Positions 18,135 through 27,349 are shown, numbered from the stretch's first letter. The stretch: DNA of 64,000 nucleotides from R-RK-3 sp963834945 (GCA_963834945.1 CAWIDT010000005.1:780939-844938); one strand, 5' to 3'. The notes: generated from the sequence alone by a model not told the origin. Made by a program: numbers and translations.

Positions 18135-18563
18135 TTAATCGTCCGCCTCGATTTTGCCGCCGCGAAGCCGCTTCACGCCGCCCCGTTCCGCTTTCGCCCG
18201 CAGCCGCCTGGTCTTCGCGCCGAGGGTTGGGCGGGTCGCGACGCGCCGCTTCGGAGCGATCGCCGCCTCCCTGATCAGCTCGACCAGCCGCTCCACCGCA
18301 TCCTTCCGGTTTGCGTCCTGGGTGCGAAAACGGCTCGCGGTGATAACGATCTCGCCATCTTTGGTCAGCCGGGCGCCCGCGAGCCGTTGCAGCCGGGTCC
18401 GCACACCCTGAGGCAGCGACCGCGAATTGCGCGCATCGAACCGGAGCTGAACGGCGGTTGCCACCTTGTTCACATTCTGCCCGCCGGGGCCTCCGGCACG
18501 GATGAAGCTCAATCCGATTTCGGAATCTTCGATCGAAAGGATGTCGTTGATCGCTATGGTCAT
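18135..18563 (-). CDS. arfB: Alternative ribosome-rescue factor ArfB (YaeJ)
   Basis: The 142-residue protein has the peptidyl-tRNA hydrolysis motif RAGGPGGQNVNK with GGQ at residues 27-29. It ends in an Arg/Lys-rich tail (KTRRLRAKAERGGVKRLRGG), the part of ArfB that enters the empty mRNA channel of stalled ribosomes. It lacks the codon-recognition domain of release factors. The start at 18563 (MTIAINDILSI) puts the GGQ domain at its usual place; a start 63 bases upstream is possible. It rescues non-stop ribosomes by hydrolysing peptidyl-tRNA. Confidence 0.92.
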   Translation of the reverse strand: MTIAINDILSIEDSEIGLSFIRAGGPGGQNVNKVATAVQLRFDARNSRSLPQGVRTRLQRLAGARLTKDGEIVITASRFRTQDANRKDAVERLVELIREAAIAPKRRVATRPTLGAKTRRLRAKAERGGVKRLRGGKIEADD

Positions 18564-18679
18564 CGCGCCGGGCAGGGCTTTGCTGCTGTGACCGTTCAAC
18601 CTGTGCATGCTTTTCAGCGGCGTCAAGCCGGATGCGCCCGTCGCCGATGCCCTTTCTTTCGGATGGCCGCTGATTCAAC

Positions 18680-19843
18680 TCAAACCGGCAGCCGCTTCAA
18701 TGCCATGGCGGCAAAAGCCGCCAGCCCTGCGGCAAGGATCAGCGCCGCCGCCGCCGCCAGCGACGCCACGAAGAAGCTTCCCAGCCGATCGAAAAGCAAG
18801 CCCGCAAGAACCGGGCCGGCCACCTGCCCTGCCCCGAAGGCAGCGGTCATCAGCGCGACATTGGGGCGCGGGTCCCCCGCCGACAGCCGCCGCGCCGCGA
18901 TCAGGCCCAGCGCCGTCAGTCCCATGAAGGTTCCCCCCAAGCAGACCACGGCAATCAGAATGCCCGGTACCGTCACCCATGCGACGCTTGCGACGACGCC
19001 CGTGGCTTCGACAAGGCAGGCCGCGGCAAATGCCGGGAGCACGCCGAACCGCGCTCCGATCCATGTCCACAGCGCAACCGATGGAACGGCGGTCAGCCCG
19101 AACAGCACCCACACATAGGCTTCCAACGCTTTGATGTCCGGAGTACCGCGAACCATGGCGACGATGAAGGTCGCTGTGATGACATATCCGAAGCCGAACA
19201 AGCCGTATGCCAGGATCATGGCCTTAAGCGCGACCGGGGCGGGCGCCGCCTTGCCGGCACTCGCCGACATTTGCGGTGACGCATCCACGGGCAGCAGCCG
19301 TCCCGCAACGACCAACCCGATCAGCGCCAGAAACCCGCTCGCCAGCCACAGGCCCTCCCAGCCGATTCCGGCAAAGGTGAGCCCTGCGACGACCACCGCA
19401 GAAACAGTGATGCCCACGCCGACGCCTGCGAAATGGACCGCAGAGAGCCCATCGCGCCCGCTTGCCGCAAGCCGCTCAAGCACCAGCGCCGAAGCAAAGA
19501 CCAGGACGAATGCGCTGGCCGAGCCGCCGAGAAACCGCAAGACGAGATAGGCCGCAAAACTGCTCGTCACCCCCATCGCGGCAAGAAGCGCGGCGTTCGC
19601 GGTGAGGGCACCCATGAGGTAAAGGCGCGGCGAGGCCCGAAACACAGGCGCCGCCGCGAGCAACGCCCCGGCCAGATAGCCGAGAAAGTTCGCCGAGGCG
19701 ATCAGCCCTGCCTCGCTGCCGGTGAGATGCTGCGCCTCGGCCATGACAGGCAAAATCGGCGTATAGACGAAGCGGCCGATGCCCATGCCGGCCGCCAGCG
19801 CAGCCATTCCGCCCAGCGCCGTCGGCCAGGAATTCTCTTTCAT
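18680..19843 (-). CDS. YbfB/YjiJ-family MFS permease
   Basis: This 387-residue protein has twelve hydrophobic segments. The opening ALAAGMGIGRFVYTPILPVM is diagnostic of the YbfB/YjiJ (UPF0226) group of major facilitator transporters; NFLGYLAGALLAA and AAFGAGQVAGPVLAGLLFDR are further matches. The substrate is unknown. It is transcribed alone on the minus strand, with arfB downstream and chorismate mutase upstream. Confidence 0.85.
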   Translation of the reverse strand: MKENSWPTALGGMAALAAGMGIGRFVYTPILPVMAEAQHLTGSEAGLIASANFLGYLAGALLAAAPVFRASPRLYLMGALTANAALLAAMGVTSSFAAYLVLRFLGGSASAFVLVFASALVLERLAASGRDGLSAVHFAGVGVGITVSAVVVAGLTFAGIGWEGLWLASGFLALIGLVVAGRLLPVDASPQMSASAGKAAPAPVALKAMILAYGLFGFGYVITATFIVAMVRGTPDIKALEAYVWVLFGLTAVPSVALWTWIGARFGVLPAFAAACLVEATGVVASVAWVTVPGILIAVVCLGGTFMGLTALGLIAARRLSAGDPRPNVALMTAAFGAGQVAGPVLAGLLFDRLGSFFVASLAAAAALILAAGLAAFAAMALKRLPV

Positions 19844-19933
19844 GCGGATATCAGCCGGCGTGAGCCAATTCGGCGGCAGTCTGTTTCATGTGGGGTGAAC
19901 GAGGCGGGCTCAGCCATCTGAAACGTCCGGGCG

Positions 19934-20251
19934 TTATCCGCCCTCTCCAGGTGCCGCTGAGGACAGCTTTTCTTCCTCATATTGAATGAACCAGCCGATC
20001 ATCTGCCGCCACAGGGCTTCGGCGAGTTCCGGCGGCACGCCGCGCTCCTGTGCCCGGGCACGGACGCGGTCAATCACCTGCTGGATTCGCCAGGGCACCA
20101 CCGCCTCCTCGCGCCGCGTCTTGAGCTGCCAGGCGCGGTCGACATAGCTGAAGCGCTCGGCGACCAGATCCAGCATCGCTGCATCCAGCCGGTCGATTTC
20201 GGCGCGGACCTGGTCCATGTTTTCGCAATCGGCAGGCGGACGCACGGACAT
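19934..20251 (-). CDS. Chorismate mutase, AroQ class
   Basis: With start ATG 20251 (GAGG 8 bases upstream) the product is 105 residues, the size of a monofunctional AroQ mutase. Helix 1 has VRAEIDRLDAAMLDLVAERF, with the conserved Arg, Asp and Glu; further on are RREEAVVPWRIQQVIDRVR and LAEALWRQMIGWFIQYEEEK, the last with the Arg-x-x-I pattern of the active site. It converts chorismate to prephenate for Phe and Tyr synthesis. It follows gatA by about 10 bases. Confidence 0.88.
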   Translation of the reverse strand: MSVRPPADCENMDQVRAEIDRLDAAMLDLVAERFSYVDRAWQLKTRREEAVVPWRIQQVIDRVRARAQERGVPPELAEALWRQMIGWFIQYEEEKLSSAAPGEGG

Positions 20252-20261
20252 CGGCTTAACC

Positions 20262-21815
20262 TCACAGGGACGCTTTCTTCGGCGCTTTGGCGGATCTGGG
20301 CGGCTTGGCCTTCTTGGCGGCCGGCGCGGCGCCTTTGCCGTTCCACCACGCCTCCGGCTTCGGCAACGGCCCGGCCGCATCCTCGATGATCCGCCCGGCG
20401 CGCAGCACGGTTTCTTCGTCGAACGGCCGCCCGATGACCTGCAAGCCCAGCGGCAAGCCCTCTTTGGAAAATCCGGCCGGAACCGAAATGCCGGGCAGCC
20501 CCGCCATGTTCACGGTCACGGTGAAGATGTCGTTCAGATACATCTCGATCGGATCGCCGCTCTTCTCGCCGATGCCGAAGGCGGGCGAGGGCGTCGCGGG
20601 CGTCAGAATGGCGTCCACATCGCGGAAGGCGTCCTCGAAATCCTGGCGGATCAGAGTGCGCACCTTCTGCGCCTTGATGTAATAGGCGTCGTAATAGCCC
20701 GCCGACAGCACATAGGTGCCGATGAGGATGCGCCGCTTCACCTCCGCGCCAAAGCCGTGCGAACGCGTCTCCTCATACATGTCGGTGATGTCGCGGCCAC
20801 TGACGCGCAAGCCGTAGCGCACGCCGTCATAACGGGCAAGGTTCGACGAGGCTTCGGCCGGGGCGACGATGTAGTAGGCAGGCAGCGCATATTTTGTATG
20901 CGGCAGGCTGATCTCGCGGATCTCGGCGCCCGCTCCCTTGAACCAGTCGATGCCTTGGCTCCAGAGCGCCTCGGCCTCCGGCGACATGCCATCGATGCGA
21001 TATTCCTTGGGAATGCCGATTTTCATCCCCTTGACGGAGGTGTTCAATCCCTTCTCGAAATCGGGCACTTCGCGGTCGGCGCTGGTCGAATCCTTCGGGT
21101 CGTGGCTGGCCATGTGCCGCAGGAGTATCGCCGCATCGCGCACCGAACGCGTGATCGGCCCCGCCTGGTCGAGCGAAGAGGCAAAAGCCACCATGCCCCA
21201 GCGGGAGCAGCGCCCATAGGTTGGCTTAATGCCCACCGTGCCGGTGAATGCGGCGGGCTGGCGGATCGAGCCGCCCGTATCGGATGCCGTCGCCGCCATG
21301 GCGATGCGCGCCGCGACCGCCGACGCCGAGCCGCCCGACGACCCACCCGGCACCAGCGGCTTCGTGCTGCCACGCGCGCGCCACGGATTGACGCAAGGGC
21401 GGAAATGGCTGGTCTCGTTGGACGAGCCCATGGCGAACTCGTCCATATTGAGCTTGCCCAGCATCACCGCTCCCGCGTCCCACAGATTCTGGGTGACGGT
21501 CGATTCATAGGCCGGCTTGAAATCGTCGAGCACGGCGGAGCCGGCCGTGGTGCGCACGTCGCGCGTGCAGAACAGATCCTTTACGCCGAGCGGAATGCCG
21601 TCGAGCGGCAGCCCCTTCCCCTTAGCCAGCCGCGCATCCGACGCTTTGGCCATCTCCAGCGCCTTATCGGGCGTGGCGAACAGAAAGGCGTTGAGCGCGC
21701 CATTGGCGGCGGCGATGGCGTCCAGATGCGCTTGCGTCAGCTCGCGCGCAGAAAATTCCTTCTTGCGCAAAGCATCGCGCGCCTCTGCAATGGTAAGACC
21801 CGTCAATTCGGTCAT
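20262..21815 (-). CDS. gatA: Asp-tRNA(Asn)/Glu-tRNA(Gln) amidotransferase subunit GatA
   Basis: The 517-residue amidase has the Ser-cisSer-Lys triad: Lys79 in GVKDLFCTRD, Ser159 in GGSSGGSASA and Ser183 in SDTGGSIRQPA. It releases ammonia from glutamine for GatB to amidate mischarged Glu-tRNA(Gln) or Asp-tRNA(Asn). A basic Lys/Ala/Pro-rich tail of about 25 residues (GKGAAPAAKKAKPPRSAKAP) follows the normal end PEAWW and is unusual. It lies four bases after gatC. gatB is not in view. Confidence 0.95.
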   Translation of the reverse strand: MTELTGLTIAEARDALRKKEFSARELTQAHLDAIAAANGALNAFLFATPDKALEMAKASDARLAKGKGLPLDGIPLGVKDLFCTRDVRTTAGSAVLDDFKPAYESTVTQNLWDAGAVMLGKLNMDEFAMGSSNETSHFRPCVNPWRARGSTKPLVPGGSSGGSASAVAARIAMAATASDTGGSIRQPAAFTGTVGIKPTYGRCSRWGMVAFASSLDQAGPITRSVRDAAILLRHMASHDPKDSTSADREVPDFEKGLNTSVKGMKIGIPKEYRIDGMSPEAEALWSQGIDWFKGAGAEIREISLPHTKYALPAYYIVAPAEASSNLARYDGVRYGLRVSGRDITDMYEETRSHGFGAEVKRRILIGTYVLSAGYYDAYYIKAQKVRTLIRQDFEDAFRDVDAILTPATPSPAFGIGEKSGDPIEMYLNDIFTVTVNMAGLPGISVPAGFSKEGLPLGLQVIGRPFDEETVLRAGRIIEDAAGPLPKPEAWWNGKGAAPAAKKAKPPRSAKAPKKASL

Positions 21816-21818
21816 GGC

Positions 21819-22106
21819 CTATTCCACCACTTTCGGCACGACAAAGAAATTGTCCTCGCTCATCGGCGCATTCCTGACGACGGCCTCGGCGATGCCGCCA
21901 TCCGTCACCGCGTCGACGCGCATCGGCAGCGCCATGCTTTCGACCCGCGTCATGGGCTCGACCGTGGCGGTATCAACCTCGCCAAGCTGCTCGACCCATT
22001 CCAGGATTGCGGTCAATTCGCGCTTGAGGCTGGTCGCCTCCTGCCTGCTCACCTTGATGCGCGCCAACCGGGCGACGTGGCGCACCGTGGCCTCATCAAC
22101 CTTCAT
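21819..22106 (-). CDS. gatC: Amidotransferase subunit GatC
   Basis: The 95-residue protein shows the GatC pattern VDEATVRHVARLARIKVS, then AILEWVEQLGEVDTATVEPM and the end VRNAPMSEDNFFVVPKVVE. GatC wraps around GatA and GatB and stabilises the complex. It is directly upstream of gatA with a three-base gap. Confidence 0.95.
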   Translation of the reverse strand: MKVDEATVRHVARLARIKVSRQEATSLKRELTAILEWVEQLGEVDTATVEPMTRVESMALPMRVDAVTDGGIAEAVVRNAPMSEDNFFVVPKVVE

Positions 22107-22300
22107 TGTCTGCCCTTTGCGGAGAATCTAAAAATCGCAAAGCCAGCCTTGCCACGCTGACTTCCAAGACTTCATAACGCCGGTTCGGCCCTTACGCAAC
22201 TGCGAGACGCTGTTGTCAGGGCGCGGGTTACGCCGCTTGGCGCGCAGCACAACCCTGTTCGCGCAGCCGGCTGTGCGTCTGCGCCTGGCGGAAGGAACTG

Positions 22301-22333
22301 AAAAGGCGCGCCAGAGGTTCGGCGCGCCACTTT
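22301..22333 (-). terminator. Rho-independent terminator after the 26-codon ORF
   Basis: On the minus strand AAAGT-GGCGCGCC, an eight-base loop and GGCGCGCC-TTTTC form a very GC-rich stem with a U-run. It begins six bases after the stop of the small ORF at 22339, suggesting that ORF is the end of a real transcript. Confidence 0.7.
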
Positions 22334-22338
22334 AAGAC

Positions 22339-22419
22339 TTATTTGGTGAAAGAGTTCACCAGGAGCAGACCAATCGCCGGAGCGCACAATATCCATACCC
22401 AGACCCACAGGCCGTTCAT
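22339..22419 (-). CDS. 26-residue single-span membrane protein (unrecognised small ORF)
   Basis: An ATG at 22419 has GGAGG five bases upstream and is followed by 26 codons and TAA. The peptide starts MNGLWVWVWIL, has Cys-Ala-Pro in the middle and ends LLLVNSFTK, so it is a single hydrophobic helix with a polar C-terminus. A strong terminator follows the stop at once. The ideal ribosome site, uninterrupted hydrophobic pattern and terminator support a real gene. It lies 116 bases downstream of the SDR gene on the same strand. I do not recognise a family. Confidence 0.6.
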   Translation of the reverse strand: MNGLWVWVWILCAPAIGLLLVNSFTK

Positions 22420-22534
22420 ACCGTCCTCCACAATCTGTCAAGCAGCGGCTTGATTGCCGCTAACCGAGCCTACATCATGTTCTGAATGCATATGCATGAT
22501 TATCAACTTTCTCAGACCTCCTCCGTTCCCGCCA

Positions 22535-23281
22535 TCAGCGTCCGCCGGTCACCTCCAGCACCGCTCCGGTCACATAGGAGGCCTCCTCCGAAAGCAGCCA
22601 CAGGATCGCCTTGGCGACCTCGTCGGCGGTACCGCCGCGCCGCATGGGGATCGCGCTTTGCAGCCGCTCCACCCTGCCCGGCTCGCCGCCGCTGATATGA
22701 ATATCGGTGACGATGAGACCTGGACGCACGGCGTTGACCCGAATGCCTTCGTCCGCGACCTCCTTGGCCAGCCCGAGAGTGAAACTGTCGATGGCGCCTT
22801 TCGAGGCCGCGTAATCGACATATTCGCCGGGCGCGCCGAGCCGGGCCGCCACCGAGGACAGGTTGACGATGCCGCCACCCTTGCCGCCATTCCGGGTAGA
22901 CATGCGCCGCACCGCCTCGCGGGCGCACAGGATGCTGCCGGTGATGTTGGTTGCGAACAGGCGGGTAAGGCGCGCGGCATCGAACGCCTCGACGCGTTTG
23001 CGCACCTCCAAGATGCCGGCATTGTTGACCAGCGCGGTCAGCGGTCCGAATACGGCATCGACCCGCTCGAAAAGGCGCATAATATCGGCCTCCTGCGCCA
23101 CATCCGCCTGAACGGCGATCGCGCTGCCGCCATTCCCGGCAATATCGCCGACGACCGTCTGCGCGGCGGCCTCATTCGCGACATAGCTGATGCAGACCGC
23201 GTAGCCCTTGGCCGCCGCAAGTCTGGCCGTCGCAGCGCCGATGCCACGGCTGCCGCCGGTGACGAGCAGGACGTTTTCCAT
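22535..23281 (-). CDS. SDR-family oxidoreductase
   Basis: The 248-residue classical SDR has the NAD(P) motif VTGGSRGIGAATARLAA, the adenine-contact sequence NNAG, the catalytic Ser in IVNLSSVAARLG and the YAASK Tyr/Lys pair. The end ASYVTGAVLEVTGGR is typical. It resembles 3-oxoacyl-ACP reductase-like or glucose-dehydrogenase-like SDRs of unassigned substrate. It lies 34 bases downstream of bamD on the same strand and may be read through from it. Confidence 0.88.
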   Translation of the reverse strand: MENVLLVTGGSRGIGAATARLAAAKGYAVCISYVANEAAAQTVVGDIAGNGGSAIAVQADVAQEADIMRLFERVDAVFGPLTALVNNAGILEVRKRVEAFDAARLTRLFATNITGSILCAREAVRRMSTRNGGKGGGIVNLSSVAARLGAPGEYVDYAASKGAIDSFTLGLAKEVADEGIRVNAVRPGLIVTDIHISGGEPGRVERLQSAIPMRRGGTADEVAKAILWLLSEEASYVTGAVLEVTGGR

Positions 23282-23315
23282 TCGGCCTCAAGGGTGTAGC
23301 AGGCCCGGTAAGAGC

Positions 23316-24167
23316 CTATTGCGCGGAGCTGGTCTTGGTCAGCTTGCCCCATTCGCGGCTGATCCAGGAGCCTGTGTCCTCACGCGGCTCCAGTCCCTTG
23401 GAGGCGAGCAGCGAATAGCTGTCCTTGTACCACTTGCTGTCGGGGAAATTATGCCCGAGCACCGCCGCCGCAGTCTGCGCTTCGTTGACGACGCCCATTG
23501 CATAATAGCATTCGGTGAGGCGCATCAGAGCTTCCTCGACATGGGCGGTGTTCTGGTAATCGGTGACGACCACCTTGAAACGGTTGATCGCGGCAAGATA
23601 GTTCGCCCGTTGCTGATACCACCGGCCGACATTCATTTCCGAAGCGGCGAGCACATCGCGGGCCAGGCGCAGATGCTTCTTGGCGGCTTCAGCGTAGCGG
23701 CTGTCCGGATAGCGGTTGATCAGCGTCTCGATTTCAACGATGGCCCGTTTGGTGTCGGCCTGATCGCGAGTGGCGTCATTGATCCGGTCATAGTAGGACG
23801 AAGCGATCACATGCTGGGCTAGGGCGGCTTCCTTGGTACCGGGATGGATCGTCAGATAGCGGCGCGCGGCGGCGACAGCCTCGGGGGACTTGCCCGCCTG
23901 CTGATAGGCCACCGCCGACATCAGGATCGATTCGCGCGCTTCCGGCGAATAAGGATGCTGGCGGTCCACCTCCTCGAATTTCTCGGCGGCCTTGCTGTAA
24001 TTGCCCTTATCCATCTCCGCGTTTGCTTTTTTGTAAAGCACGTCGGCTGGTTCTGTCTCGACCTTGGGCTCGCTATCGCCTCCGAACCAGGAGGAACTGG
24101 CACATGCGGCCAGCGGGCTGATCATGAGAATGAGCACAGCCGCTTTTAGGAAATGCCGGACGTTCAT
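23316..24167 (-). CDS. bamD: Outer-membrane assembly lipoprotein BamD
   Basis: The 283-residue lipoprotein has a lipobox LAAC with the acylated Cys at 22. TPR-type repeats follow: ADVLYKKANAEMDKGNYSKA, FEEVDRQHPYSPEARESI, ALAQHVIASSYYDRI and VGRWYQQRANYLAAINRF. BamD partners BamA to insert beta-barrel proteins such as the porin and autotransporter found in this window. It lies downstream of lpxC but behind a terminator, so it probably has its own promoter in 24168-24328. Confidence 0.94.
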   Translation of the reverse strand: MNVRHFLKAAVLILMISPLAACASSSWFGGDSEPKVETEPADVLYKKANAEMDKGNYSKAAEKFEEVDRQHPYSPEARESILMSAVAYQQAGKSPEAVAAARRYLTIHPGTKEAALAQHVIASSYYDRINDATRDQADTKRAIVEIETLINRYPDSRYAEAAKKHLRLARDVLAASEMNVGRWYQQRANYLAAINRFKVVVTDYQNTAHVEEALMRLTECYYAMGVVNEAQTAAAVLGHNFPDSKWYKDSYSLLASKGLEPREDTGSWISREWGKLTKTSSAQ

Positions 24168-24328
24168 TATTCCCTCGATCCTGCCAACGGCCTCGCCTTG
24201 CCGCCGAGCGTTTCATGCCTTCTCGGCCGCTAAAGCTTAATGCGAGTCGCACATCAGACGGAACATGCTGATTGTGGTGTTTTTTTGCTCCGGCGGTCAT
24301 GCCCCGGTTCGCGTTCCCGAAAATGGAA

Positions 24329-24356
24329 CCGCCCGCTCATGGGGGAAAGCGGGCGG
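24329..24356 (-). terminator. Rho-independent terminator downstream of lpxC
   Basis: CCGCCCGCT and AGCGGGCGG arms around a short loop form a nine-base perfect GC stem. On the minus strand it is followed by TTCCATTTTC. It separates lpxC from bamD. Confidence 0.7.
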
Positions 24357-24383
24357 CCATTAAGGGGATGATACCAGACTGCA

Positions 24384-25340
24384 CTAACCGCGATCAGCCG
24401 CGAAAACAGGCTGAGCAAGGCCGACACCCACATCTGCGTGACCCTTGCTACGGACATAAGCGTGTTCCGTCTCGACGACGGTCCAGGCGGAACGGTCCTG
24501 ATACAGGGCTCTAAGAATATTGGTATTGATCCGGTGGCCGCCGCGCACCGAATGATAGGCGCCCAGGATCGGCGCTCCGGCGAGAGCGAGATCGCCGATG
24601 GCGTCCAGCGTCTTGTGGCGGACGAATTCGTTCTTGAAGCGCAAGCCCTCGGGGTTGAGGATCCGGTCCTCATCGATGGCCACGGTGTTTTCGAGCGACG
24701 AGCCGAGGGCGCGTCCGGCGGCCCAGAGCGCCTTCACGTCGCGCATGAAGCCGAAGGTGCGGGCGCGGGCGATTTCATGGCGGAAAAGCTGTGGGGTAAG
24801 GTCGATATCGAGGCGCTGACGGCCGATGAAGGGGGTTTCGAAATCGATTTCGACGTCGAAGCGGCTGCCGCTATACGGGCGCAGCTCGGCGCTGCTCTTG
24901 CCCTCTTCGACGCGGACGGGCTTGAGCACCTTGATCCAGCGGCGCGGCTCGTCGAGCACGCGGATGCCGGCTTCGTCGATGGCGTCGACGAAAGGCGCCG
25001 CGCTGCCATCCATGATCGGCAGCTCGCCGCCTTCAATCTCGATCTCGACATTGTCGATGTTCATGCCGCGCAGCGCCGACAGCAGATGCTCGACCGTGGA
25101 GACCGTCGCGCCATTGCCGTCGCTGAGGACCGTGCAGAGCGTTGCGTTGGAAACCGCCCGGAAATCGGCGGGAATGCGGGTGACACGGCCGCAGCCGGAA
25201 TTTACCAGGAACGTCCAACCCGTGCCGGCCTCGGCCGGATGCAGAATGACAGAAACTTCAACACCGCTATGGACACCTGTTCCGGACAGAACCAGATCAC
25301 AATCGATCGTCGTCTGCCATCCCCCCGAATAAGTCTTCAT
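24384..25340 (-). CDS. lpxC: UDP-3-O-acyl-N-acetylglucosamine deacetylase LpxC
   Basis: The 318-residue enzyme begins QTTIDCDLVLSGTGVHSG and carries the zinc-site motifs VEHLLSALRGMNIDN (His) and FVRHKTLDAIGDLALAG (His and Asp), plus the late GGHRINTN with the general-acid region. LpxC commits to lipid A synthesis. It sits just downstream of ftsZ, as in many proteobacteria, coupling outer-membrane to division genes. The 338 bases upstream give room for its own promoter. Confidence 0.96.
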   Translation of the reverse strand: MKTYSGGWQTTIDCDLVLSGTGVHSGVEVSVILHPAEAGTGWTFLVNSGCGRVTRIPADFRAVSNATLCTVLSDGNGATVSTVEHLLSALRGMNIDNVEIEIEGGELPIMDGSAAPFVDAIDEAGIRVLDEPRRWIKVLKPVRVEEGKSSAELRPYSGSRFDVEIDFETPFIGRQRLDIDLTPQLFRHEIARARTFGFMRDVKALWAAGRALGSSLENTVAIDEDRILNPEGLRFKNEFVRHKTLDAIGDLALAGAPILGAYHSVRGGHRINTNILRALYQDRSAWTVVETEHAYVRSKGHADVGVGLAQPVFAADRG

Positions 25341-25678
25341 ATCGCGCCGTTATCTTTCCCCTATGGCGAAGGCCCGTTACCCCTAACAGCGACCCTAGCC
25401 CCCCTATGTCTTGCGGCGTCTCTCGCGCGGCCCTTGAGCCTTTTTGTTGCTTTCGGGATTGTTTCCCGGTGCACCGCGCTGAACCACCGCTGTAACCACG
25501 CCGAACTTAAGCCGCCGCCGTTCAGGCCCGCAAATCACGGTTTTTTACAGTCTGTTACGATTTGTAAGAATTGGACGGGAACATTTCGCGCAAGCTTGGC
25601 GTTGCGCGCGCCGCATCCAGGATGCGAGGCAAAAAATCGTTTGTTTTCAACGAGTTTTATGAGGGATGCGAAGGTCTA
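25341..25678. promoter_or_regulatory. Intergenic region between ftsZ and lpxC
   Basis: This 338-base gap has no supportable gene. It should hold the lpxC promoter and the end of the ftsZ transcript. The part nearest ftsZ (about 25540-25660) is AT-richer (TTTTTTACAG, TTTGTAAGAATTGG) than its surroundings. No clear terminator hairpin was found, so read-through from ftsZ is possible. Confidence 0.45.
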
Positions 25679-27274
25679 TCAACTGAGCGGGCGTTTGAAG
25701 AAATTCGGGATCTCGAAGGGCTCCTCAGTATTCCTACCGCGGTTTGTACCCTTTATGTCACGGCCGCGCCCGCCATGCCCTTCATCGTCCATCGGGTCAT
25801 GGGAATTTACAGGCCCGCTGTCGCGTGGATTACGACCGGCATTATCGTCCGAATCGAAGCTGGGACTTGGCCGATCGTCATGTGGCCGCTCCTCGCCGCC
25901 CTTGACACGGCCCGTGACCCAGTCGAGCAGGCCGCCCCGGCGCTTCAGGCCCAGGTCGCGATGCCCCTGCATCTCGGCTTCATGCTGGGCCAGTTCGGGA
26001 AAGTCCTTGCCGGTCAGCGGACGGCGCGGCGGCCGCAGCGGCTTGGCCGGCGGTTGCGGCTCGAAATGGGGCGCTTGCGGTGCCGGAGCCTTACCTCCAC
26101 GCCCCGCGGCGCTATTCACAGGATATTTCGGCGAGCGCGGCTCAATGGTGACATTGTCCGAGCCCCGCCAGGACTCCGGCGGGTTGTCATTGCCGCGCGC
26201 CTGGGGCTTCTCGCGTTCGGCGCGGGCAGGTGTCGCGATTCGCTCCATCAGCCGGCTGTTCTTGGCCGCTTCGGCGGTCTTCAGGTGAGGCTGCATGCCG
26301 GCATTGATGCCGGTCGCCACCACGGACACGCGGATGCGTCCCTCGATCGAATGGTCGAAGGTCGCGCCGACGATGATGTTGATATCGGGATTGGCCTCCG
26401 GGTCCACTTCGCGGCGCACCCGCGAGGCGGCTTCCTCGACCTCGTAGAGCGTCATGTCGAAGCTGCCGGTGATGCTGATCAGCAGCCCCTTGGCGTCGCG
26501 CATCGACACTTCGTCGAGCAGCGGATTGGAGATCGCCATCTCAGCCGCCCGGAGCGCCCGCTGCTCGCCCTCGGCCTCGCCTGTGCCCATCAACGCCGTG
26601 CCCATGCTCTGCATGACGACCCGCACGTCGGCGAAGTCGAGATTGATCAGCCCTTCCTTCACCATCAGGTCGGTGATGCAGGAGACGCCCGATTTCAGCA
26701 CATCGTCGGCCTTCTGGAAGGCATCGGCGAAGGTAGTCTTCTCGTTGGCGATACGGAACAGGTTCTGATTCGGGATGACAATGAGCGTATCGACGAAATC
26801 GGCGAGATTGACGATACCGTCATTGGCGACGCGCATCCGCCGCTGCCCCTCGAACTCGAACGGCTTGGTTACGACGCCGACCGTGAGGATGCCCATCTCC
26901 TTTGCGGCGCGCGCGATGACCGGCGCCGCGCCGGTGCCGGTACCGCCGCCCATGCCGGCGGTGATGAATAGCATATGCGCGCCCTCGATCAGCGCGCGAA
27001 GCTCGTCGATCGCCTCTTCGGCCGCCGCCGCGCCGACATCGGGCTTTGAGCCGGCGCCCAGCCCTTCGGTGATGGTCGCGCCCATCTGCACGCGGCAGCC
27101 CGCGGCGGACATGGACAGCGCCTGCGCGTCCGTATTGGCGGCGATGAATTCGACGCCTTCCAATCCATATTGGATCATGTTGTTGACGGCGTTGCCGCCG
27201 GCGCCGCCGACCCCGATCACGGTGATGCGCGGCCGCAGCTCCGTCAATGCCGGAAGTTTCAAATTGATGCTCAT
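25679..27274 (-). CDS. ftsZ: Cell division GTPase FtsZ
   Basis: The 531-residue protein has the tubulin signature GGGTGTG at 109-115, nucleotide-contact VIGVGGAGGNAVNNMI at about 18-33, and the T7 synergy loop INLDFADVRVVM near residue 215. The GTPase core ends near 330. A long, charged, Pro-rich linker of about 180 residues follows, as usual in alphaproteobacteria. The conserved C-terminal peptide EEPFEIPNFFKRPLS binds FtsA and other tethers. It follows ftsA by 75 bases. Confidence 0.97.
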   Translation of the reverse strand: MSINLKLPALTELRPRITVIGVGGAGGNAVNNMIQYGLEGVEFIAANTDAQALSMSAAGCRVQMGATITEGLGAGSKPDVGAAAAEEAIDELRALIEGAHMLFITAGMGGGTGTGAAPVIARAAKEMGILTVGVVTKPFEFEGQRRMRVANDGIVNLADFVDTLIVIPNQNLFRIANEKTTFADAFQKADDVLKSGVSCITDLMVKEGLINLDFADVRVVMQSMGTALMGTGEAEGEQRALRAAEMAISNPLLDEVSMRDAKGLLISITGSFDMTLYEVEEAASRVRREVDPEANPDINIIVGATFDHSIEGRIRVSVVATGINAGMQPHLKTAEAAKNSRLMERIATPARAEREKPQARGNDNPPESWRGSDNVTIEPRSPKYPVNSAAGRGGKAPAPQAPHFEPQPPAKPLRPPRRPLTGKDFPELAQHEAEMQGHRDLGLKRRGGLLDWVTGRVKGGEERPHDDRPSPSFDSDDNAGRNPRDSGPVNSHDPMDDEGHGGRGRDIKGTNRGRNTEEPFEIPNFFKRPLS

Positions 27275-27349
27275 GGCAGCCTCGTCAATATCGTTTCTGC
27301 GCCCTCTGGCACTGTTCGACCGCGCCGCGAACGCGACCCGCCATCATCG

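Noticed and set aside
20217..22160. 647-codon open frame on the plus strand
   Set aside because: It lies opposite gatA, gatC and chorismate mutase and has no recognisable domain.
22172..22441. 89-codon minus-strand ORF overlapping the small membrane ORF
   Set aside because: It starts with TTG, lacks a domain and runs through the terminator hairpin; the 26-codon frame in a different register has the ribosome site and hydrophobic pattern.
24438..26288. 616-codon plus-strand frame across lpxC and ftsZ
   Set aside because: Antisense to two essential genes; no motif.
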